Part shown: positions 22,722 to 26,619 of the stretch, one piece after another
Layout: each line of letters starts with the position of its first letter
Position numbering within the stretch: the first letter of the stretch is position 1
Origin: an uncultured Atopobium sp.
GTDB taxonomy: Bacteria > Actinomycetota > Coriobacteriia > Coriobacteriales > Atopobiaceae
Length of the DNA: 26,619 nucleotides
Assembly (NCBI GenBank): GCA_937997345.1
Contig: CALKTD010000021.1
Coordinates: 1-26,619, forward strand
Direction of reading: 5' to 3'
Notes under the pieces: generated by a model
The model's database searches: none
What the model was told of the DNA's origin: nothing
Seen by the model: only the letters and a program-made list of their open reading frames with translations
Made by a program: the position numbers and the translations under genes

Positions 22722-24029
22722 TTAGGCAAGACCAAAGAGTGAGCCGATGCCGTAGATGATAGAACCAACGATGTTGTAGTCAACGTTAGGGAAGGATGCC
22801 TCTGCAATTCCCAACTGAGCAAATGCAGGATAGAGAATCAGAGGACCAGCGGTCAGGAAGATGCCAACCAGGAAGGAGCCAAGAAGAGCACCACGCCATC
22901 CACCGTAAGCGTAACCACAAACGCCGCAAGTACCACCAGAGAAGAAGCAGATGCCTGCTGCAGGAATCATGATGGTTGGGCTGTGGAATGCAACCATAAG
23001 TGCCATTGCAACAAGGCCGCCAAGGAAGGAGCCAATGAAGCCGATGATGACAGCGTTTGGTGCAAATGGGAAGACTGCAGGGCAGTCGACTGCAGGACGT
23101 GCATCTGGAATGAGCTTCTCGGAGATGCCGACAAATGCAGCAGTGATCTCAGCGATGAACTGACGGACGCCGTAAACAAGAACGGACATACCAGCAGCAA
23201 ACTGAAGACCAGCAAGGAATGGCCAAATCCACCACATATCGTTACCAAAGTAGCTGGTGAATGGCTTGTTGTTTGCAAGGGTGTCGCCAAAGTGACCGGT
23301 GACAAGGCATGCAATAGTAACAACGTAGAACAGAACAATCATGAAGAGAGCAACGGAGAAGACAAAGTCCTTGAAAAGCTTGAAGAACTCTGGAAGCTCC
23401 TTAGTTTCCTTCTCGCCGTCCTCCTCGTTCTTCTTAGCAAAGAGCTTTCCAACGTAACCGGAGAATGCATAACCGATGCAGTTGAAGTGGCCGATTGCGA
23501 TGGAATCTCCACCAACAAGCTTGTTTACGAATGGTTGGCACAACGAAGGTAGCGCAGCACCGCAGAAGCCAAGGATGACACCACCAAGAACAATGGTGAC
23601 CCACATTGGGAGACCAAGAGCAATGAAGACCAGTGCGAGTACGCAGGAGAAGTACAGGAAGTGCTGACCAGTCAAGAAGACGGACTTGAATGGGGTAATC
23701 TTGGCAAACACAAGGTTCATGATGAAGCCAAGGACCATTACAAGAGCAACCTCAGTACCATAGGTATTCAGTGCAAGAGCAGTTGCGACCTCAACCTGGG
23801 TTACAACGCCCTTAACAGCGAATGCACGACTAAACATGTCGCTGAAGATGTTGACCTGAGCGGACATAGCGCTAGAACCAATGTTGAAGATCATGAAGCC
23901 AATAATGGTCTTCACAGTTCCGGAGAAGACGTCCACAGCGGACTTCTTCTGCAGCAAGAGGCCGACAAGAGCAATAATGCCCATAATGACGGCTGTATCT
24001 CTGAGCTGCATGAGAATTGCATTAAGCAT
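22722..24029 (-). CDS. PTS EIIC, ascorbate (UlaA/SgaT) family
   Basis: 435 aa, ATG with AAAGGG upstream. About 10-11 membrane helices. The N-terminus DTAVIMGIIALVGLLLQKK, followed by TIIGFMIFNIGSSAMS, and GQHFLYFSCVLALV are diagnostic of the ascorbate-galactitol EIIC superfamily, Ula branch. A charged cytoplasmic loop (KKNEEDGEKETKELPEFF) separates the halves. It moves the substrate across the membrane while EIIB phosphorylates it. Ascorbate itself is unproven because the Ula enzymes are absent from the operon. Confidence 0.93.
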   Translation of the reverse strand: MLNAILMQLRDTAVIMGIIALVGLLLQKKSAVDVFSGTVKTIIGFMIFNIGSSAMSAQVNIFSDMFSRAFAVKGVVTQVEVATALALNTYGTEVALVMVLGFIMNLVFAKITPFKSVFLTGQHFLYFSCVLALVFIALGLPMWVTIVLGGVILGFCGAALPSLCQPFVNKLVGGDSIAIGHFNCIGYAFSGYVGKLFAKKNEEDGEKETKELPEFFKLFKDFVFSVALFMIVLFYVVTIACLVTGHFGDTLANNKPFTSYFGNDMWWIWPFLAGLQFAAGMSVLVYGVRQFIAEITAAFVGISEKLIPDARPAVDCPAVFPFAPNAVIIGFIGSFLGGLVAMALMVAFHSPTIMIPAAGICFFSGGTCGVCGYAYGGWRGALLGSFLVGIFLTAGPLILYPAFAQLGIAEASFPNVDYNIVGSIIYGIGSLFGLA

Positions 24030-24090
24030 GCGTAATCCCTTTCAGCAAATAAACCGACGAACCTACTCAGATAAGTTCTCTAAATCAAGT

Positions 24091-24132
24091 GACAAGTACC
24101 TCTTGTCAAAGGTTTGGCGAGAGCTTCTCGCC
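24091..24132 (-). other. Tandem hairpins between EIIB and EIIC
   Basis: Two perfect 6-bp hairpins, GACAAG-N5-CTTGTC (24091-24107) and GGCGAG-N5-CTCGCC (24116-24132), lie in the 162-nt gap 24030-24191. There is no T-run. They could adjust the ratio of EIIB to EIIC by RNA processing or stability (inference). Confidence 0.5.
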
Positions 24133-24191
24133 GAAGGCAACCTGTGTTGCGTATGACGAGAAACTCCCGCAAAAAAGATACAAAGGGGAGC

Positions 24192-24491
24192 TTATGCGTT
24201 GTGCTCTGCGAGCCAAGCGGTGAGCTTTTCCTTCATCTCTGCCTTGTCGACAATGTTGGTAATGCCAACTGCAGAAGGAACGCGATCGTCAGCGTTGAGC
24301 TCATCGGTGAGGTCAGACATGGTGATAACAAGATCGCCATTGAAACCAATCAGGGAATCCAGATTACCGTGCTCAGTCTCGATTGGAAGATCATTCTCTT
24401 TGATGACCTGGTCAATCTTGATCTTGAGCATCATGGAAGAACCCATACCTGCACGGCAGCAAACCAGTGCGTGGAACTTCTTATCAGCCAT
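24192..24491 (-). CDS. PTS EIIB, ascorbate (UlaB) type
   Basis: 99 aa. The phosphocysteine loop is C12-RAGMGSS (10-19, with a second Cys at 11), then MMLKIKIDQVIKEN as in UlaB, and GDLVITMSDL. The ATG shares one base with the EIIA stop (TAATG), with GGAAGG upstream, so the two are translated together. It accepts phosphate from EIIA and passes it to the sugar at EIIC. Confidence 0.93.
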   Translation of the reverse strand: MADKKFHALVCCRAGMGSSMMLKIKIDQVIKENDLPIETEHGNLDSLIGFNGDLVITMSDLTDELNADDRVPSAVGITNIVDKAEMKEKLTAWLAEHNA

Positions 24492-24946
24492 TACAACCTA
24501 CCTTCCTTTGCGTGGACAAGGTCCACAACATCTTTTGGTGACTGAGCTTTTTCAAGCTGAGCAAAGAAATTTGGATCGCTCAGCAATTCAACAAGAGACT
24601 GAAGGGCACTAAGGTGGCCTTCACTATCTTTTGCTGCAAGTGGGAAAAGAAACTTAACTGGATCGTTGTCTTTGCTGCCAAACTCAACGGAATCCTTAAG
24701 CACGGTAATGCCTACTGCAGGCTCAAGTGCGCCGGACTCAGGACGTGCGTGAGGAAGAGCAACATGCTCGGTAATAACAATATAAGGGCCAAGTTCGTTG
24801 ACACCTTTAATGATGTCATCGACATAGCCCTCAGTTACTTTTTTGTTATCGACGAGTGGTTGCGCAGATTTTCTAATTGCATCTTCCCAGTCAGAAGCTA
24901 CAACATTGAGCTGCACCAGGTCTTCGGTAAGGAGATCACTTAACAC
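24491..24946 (-). CDS. PTS EIIA, mannitol/fructose (UlaC-like) type
   Basis: 151 aa from GTG 24946 (AGG 7 nt upstream); the frame continues to 25030, but that start has no ribosome binding site and the family begins at LSDLLTEDLVQLN. Phosphohistidine His66 in ALPHARPESGA, followed by LKDSVEFGSKDNDPVKFLFPL. It receives phosphate from HPr. First gene of the operon, behind a structured leader (24970-24999) and facing the DeoR gene. Confidence 0.93.
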   Translation of the reverse strand: MLSDLLTEDLVQLNVVASDWEDAIRKSAQPLVDNKKVTEGYVDDIIKGVNELGPYIVITEHVALPHARPESGALEPAVGITVLKDSVEFGSKDNDPVKFLFPLAAKDSEGHLSALQSLVELLSDPNFFAQLEKAQSPKDVVDLVHAKEGRL

Positions 24947-24969
24947 AGCACTACCTTGCCTTTCTCTTA

Positions 24970-24999
24970 ATGAGACACATTGGCTCAAAGCCGTCTCAT
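24970..24999 (-). promoter_or_regulatory. Structured RNA leader upstream of EIIA
   Basis: Perfect 7-bp arms ATGAGAC / GTCTCAT enclose a second stem GGCT-TTG-AGCC. If transcription begins upstream of 25030 and EIIA starts at 24946, this hairpin lies in the 5' leader just before the start, a place for RNA-based control. No T-run follows. Confidence 0.45.
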
Positions 25000-25078
25000 G
25001 ACAAGTCTTAATAACTTGATAATATGCCACGAAACGTTCTTAACTTCAATCAATTTTACTAAAACAGTAATCAAAGTT

Positions 25079-25292
25079 GTTCATATTTTTTCAGCGCATC
25101 TTTTGTCCATGTAGCTATACAAATGTTCATGTTTTTATGAACGTAATTGAAGCGTCTTCTATTATCCCATGTAAAGTTTATATGTTAAATTTTTTATAAT
25201 CTAAAACATTCATATATATTCACACTATTATTTTCCGAAATATCTTGATATCCTACTTCTGATGTTATATTTTATTGATGAATGAACATTCA
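25079..25292. promoter_or_regulatory. DeoR operator sites in the divergent intergenic region
   Basis: GTTCAT occurs at 25079-25084 and 25125-25130, and its complement ATGAAC at 25137-25142 and 25282-25287. The middle pair forms a perfect GTTCAT-N6-ATGAAC palindrome (25125-25142). The last lies in TGAATG-AA-CATTCA (25279-25292), a perfect palindrome just before the DeoR gene. The whole 380-nt region 24947-25326 is otherwise AT-rich without genes. DeoR repressors use multiple such sites and looping. Confidence 0.6.
25245..25273 (+). promoter_or_regulatory. Possible DeoR promoter
   Basis: TTGATA (25245-25250) with TATTTT 17 nt later (25268-25273), just upstream of the palindrome at 25279-25292, which would overlap the start of transcription. 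A TATATT at 15 nt is the alternative -10. Confidence 0.45.
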
Positions 25293-25326
25293 AAGAAAAA
25301 ATGTTGCTCATAAAGGGAGGGCATTT

Positions 25327-26109
25327 ATGAAAAGGAGTAAGGCTTACGTAGATTCGCGTCGCGAGGCAATTACTGAGCTGCTAGAAAAAGAGGGACAAGC
25401 AAGCGTTTTAGAGCTAGCTGATCACTTTGAGGTCTCTTCTTTGACTATCAGACGTGACCTGGACTTTCTTGAGAAGCGCGGCATCCTGACTCGTCAGTAT
25501 GGCATTGCTACCCTGCTTAATCCTTATGGTCGTCCTTCTGGCTCAAGGCAGATTCGCTCTAACAAAGCAATTGCCCGCGAGGCCGCTCGCTACGTTGAGG
25601 ATGGCGATTGCATCTTTATCAACACCAGCTCCGTTGCTCTTGGGATGCTTGAGTGGATTGATGCTCACGATGTAACCGTTGTTACAAACAACGGCAAGGC
25701 ACTGTTGCTTGAGGACATCCACGATCTTTCTATCATCCTTACTGGTGGTGACATCCGTCCTCCACGCGCTTCCATGACTGGTGATACCGCTCTTGAGTGC
25801 ATCCAGCACATTACTGCTGCTAAATGCTTCTTGGGCTGCACGGGTTTCTCGGGAGAATTTGGTCTTACTTCTGCAACATCCCCTGAGCCAGCAATTAACG
25901 CTCAGATGCTCAAGCGCTCTAGAAAGCACTATGTTGTCGCAGATTCTTCTAAGCTGGGCACTACTTCCAACTTCCAGTTTGGTTCTGCAGAAGACATTGA
26001 CCTGCTCATTACTGATACAGGTGCAACTGACGAGCAGATCAAAGAGCTCAAAGCGGCAGGACTTAAGGATGTTGTCTGCGTCACTCCTTCTATTCTTCCT
26101 GCTAAGTAA
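25327..26109 (+). CDS. DeoR/GlpR-family repressor of the PTS-aldolase operon
   Basis: 260 aa from ATG 25327 (GGGAGG, 6-nt spacer); an upstream ATG at 25282 has no site. N-terminal HTH with the family signature SVLELADHFEVSSLTIRRDL (26-45) and FLEKRGILTRQYG, then the phosphosugar-binding domain (INTSSVALGMLEW, VVTNNG, ILTGGDIRPPRASMTGD, VVADSSKLG). Divergent from the EIIA gene with shared palindromes, so it probably represses both and is released by a phosphorylated intermediate of the pathway. Confidence 0.94.
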   Translation: MKRSKAYVDSRREAITELLEKEGQASVLELADHFEVSSLTIRRDLDFLEKRGILTRQYGIATLLNPYGRPSGSRQIRSNKAIAREAARYVEDGDCIFINTSSVALGMLEWIDAHDVTVVTNNGKALLLEDIHDLSIILTGGDIRPPRASMTGDTALECIQHITAAKCFLGCTGFSGEFGLTSATSPEPAINAQMLKRSRKHYVVADSSKLGTTSNFQFGSAEDIDLLITDTGATDEQIKELKAAGLKDVVCVTPSILPAK

Positions 26110-26141
26110 GACTTGCGCTTTATTATTTTTTAAGCGAACAC

Positions 26142-26172
26142 AAAAAGGCGGCCTTTTACAGGTCGCCTTTTT
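26142..26172 (+). terminator. Terminator after deoR gene
   Basis: AAAAAGGCG.CC / GG.CGCCTTTTT stem with one G-T wobble and a 6-7-nt loop, ending in TTTTT, 32 nt after the stop. Confidence 0.85.
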
Positions 26173-26269
26173 ACATCGCAAAATTTTTACGTGCAATCGC
26201 ATCCAGCCACACGCGCCTACCAAAGTTCAACAGGACCATCTGCCGAGCAGCTTGCTGACCAAACAGCGA

Positions 26270-26557
26270 TTAGCTTTCCAAAGCCTCAAATGACTTAAAG
26301 CCTTCGCCGATTGCCTCGTGGACCTCTGAAACAAATACCAGTGCATCGGAGTCAATCTCGGAAACAATAACTTTCAGCTGAACAACCTCCGTACGACCAA
26401 GAACGCACATCAAAACAGGCTTGTGCGCACCACTCCACAGTCCGCGCGCCTGAAGCTCCGTACAGCCACGATTAAGGTTATAAAGCCAAACGTGCTTGAT
26501 GCATGCATCGGTAAATAGACACCTGTTGGTTTTAAATAGTGTGACGCATATAACCAA
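26270..26557 (-). pseudogene. DUF2179 (YitT C-terminal) domain without its membrane part
   Basis: About residues 28-92 of this frame (YNLNRGCTELQARGLWSG, HKPVLMCVLGRTEVVQLK, EIDSDALVFVSEVHEAIGEGF) are a good DUF2179 domain, the soluble C-terminal half of YitT-family membrane proteins. The family normally has five helices before it. Here the frame upstream has no recognisable helices and meets a TGA at 26606-26608; the listed start is a TTG without ribosome binding site. Either the gene is a 5'-truncated or frameshifted relic, or a frameshift lies near 26540-26610. Nothing else is evident in 26173-26269. Confidence 0.55.
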
Positions 26558-26619
26558 GATTCGGTTTCTGATAAATGTCGGTAGTTTGATTGTGCCCGAA
26601 CCAATTCATTCTGGATTGT

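Noticed and set aside
25543..26223. 226-aa minus-strand frame opposite the DeoR gene
   Set aside because: Antisense to a clear DeoR-family gene with proper start and terminator; no domain or ribosome binding site.

Overview
The left 2.5 kb (about 1-2525) is AT-rich, Firmicutes-like mobile-element DNA. The rest (about 2575-26619) is a more GC-balanced chromosome that looks like a host-associated Coriobacteriia member; Atopobiaceae (Lancefieldella/Atopobium/Olsenella type) is my inference, not a database match. Support for this: an ssrA-encoded tag ending in ALAA, an ssrA/smpB/rnr neighbourhood, an FtsE with a long N-terminal extension, many PTS and peptide/amino-acid catabolic genes, and GTG/TTG starts with good ribosome binding sites. 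Almost all chromosomal genes lie on the minus strand.

Layout. (1) 1-2525, plus strand: the C-terminal part of a large serine recombinase, a frameshifted TnpW-type small gene, a 33-aa ORF coupled to an alpha/beta hydrolase, and two nearly identical terminators, one on each side of the hydrolase cargo. The second terminator lies inside the 3' end of a minus-strand secreted-protein gene, so the element or its cargo appears to have truncated a resident gene. (2) 3097-5819: a small membrane protein, then a PadR regulator translationally coupled to a three-part protein (flavodoxin-fold reductase, SCP-2-like domain, membrane domain). The PadR promoter holds a palindromic operator in its spacer and a second copy over the start site. 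(3) 5856-7599: a two-gene operon of a membrane-anchored methyltransferase and a metallo-beta-lactamase-fold hydrolase. (4) 7720-13146: a trans-translation and RNA quality-control block (rnr, TPR protein, smpB, rubredoxin-like protein, DUF1275 membrane protein, tmRNA). (5) 13276-17329: an amidohydrolase, an APC-family permease and a LysR regulator, probably a uptake-and-hydrolysis unit for an amino-acid-like or peptide-like compound. (6) 17415-19469: ftsE-ftsX of the divisome.

(7) 19561-26172: the most interesting block. A DeoR-family regulator faces a minus-strand operon encoding an ascorbate-type (Ula-like) PTS EIIA-EIIB-EIIC, a small membrane protein, a SIS-domain phosphosugar isomerase, a dihydrodipicolinate-synthase-family aldolase and a KDPG-aldolase-family aldolase. 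None of the known ascorbate enzymes (lactonase UlaG, decarboxylase UlaD, epimerases UlaE/UlaF) is present, and no dehydratase or dehydrogenase is visible. The KDPG-aldolase homologue keeps the Schiff-base lysine and general-base glutamate but has Thr where the E. coli enzyme has Arg49. This suggests an uncharacterised sugar or sugar-acid pathway: PTS import and phosphorylation, isomerisation, then aldol cleavage by one or both aldolases. The intergenic region carries four GTTCAT half-sites in two palindromes, the likely DeoR operators, and the operon has structured RNA segments before EIIA and between EIIB and EIIC.

(8) 26270-26619: a DUF2179 (YitT C-terminal) domain whose expected membrane part is not in frame, at the window edge.
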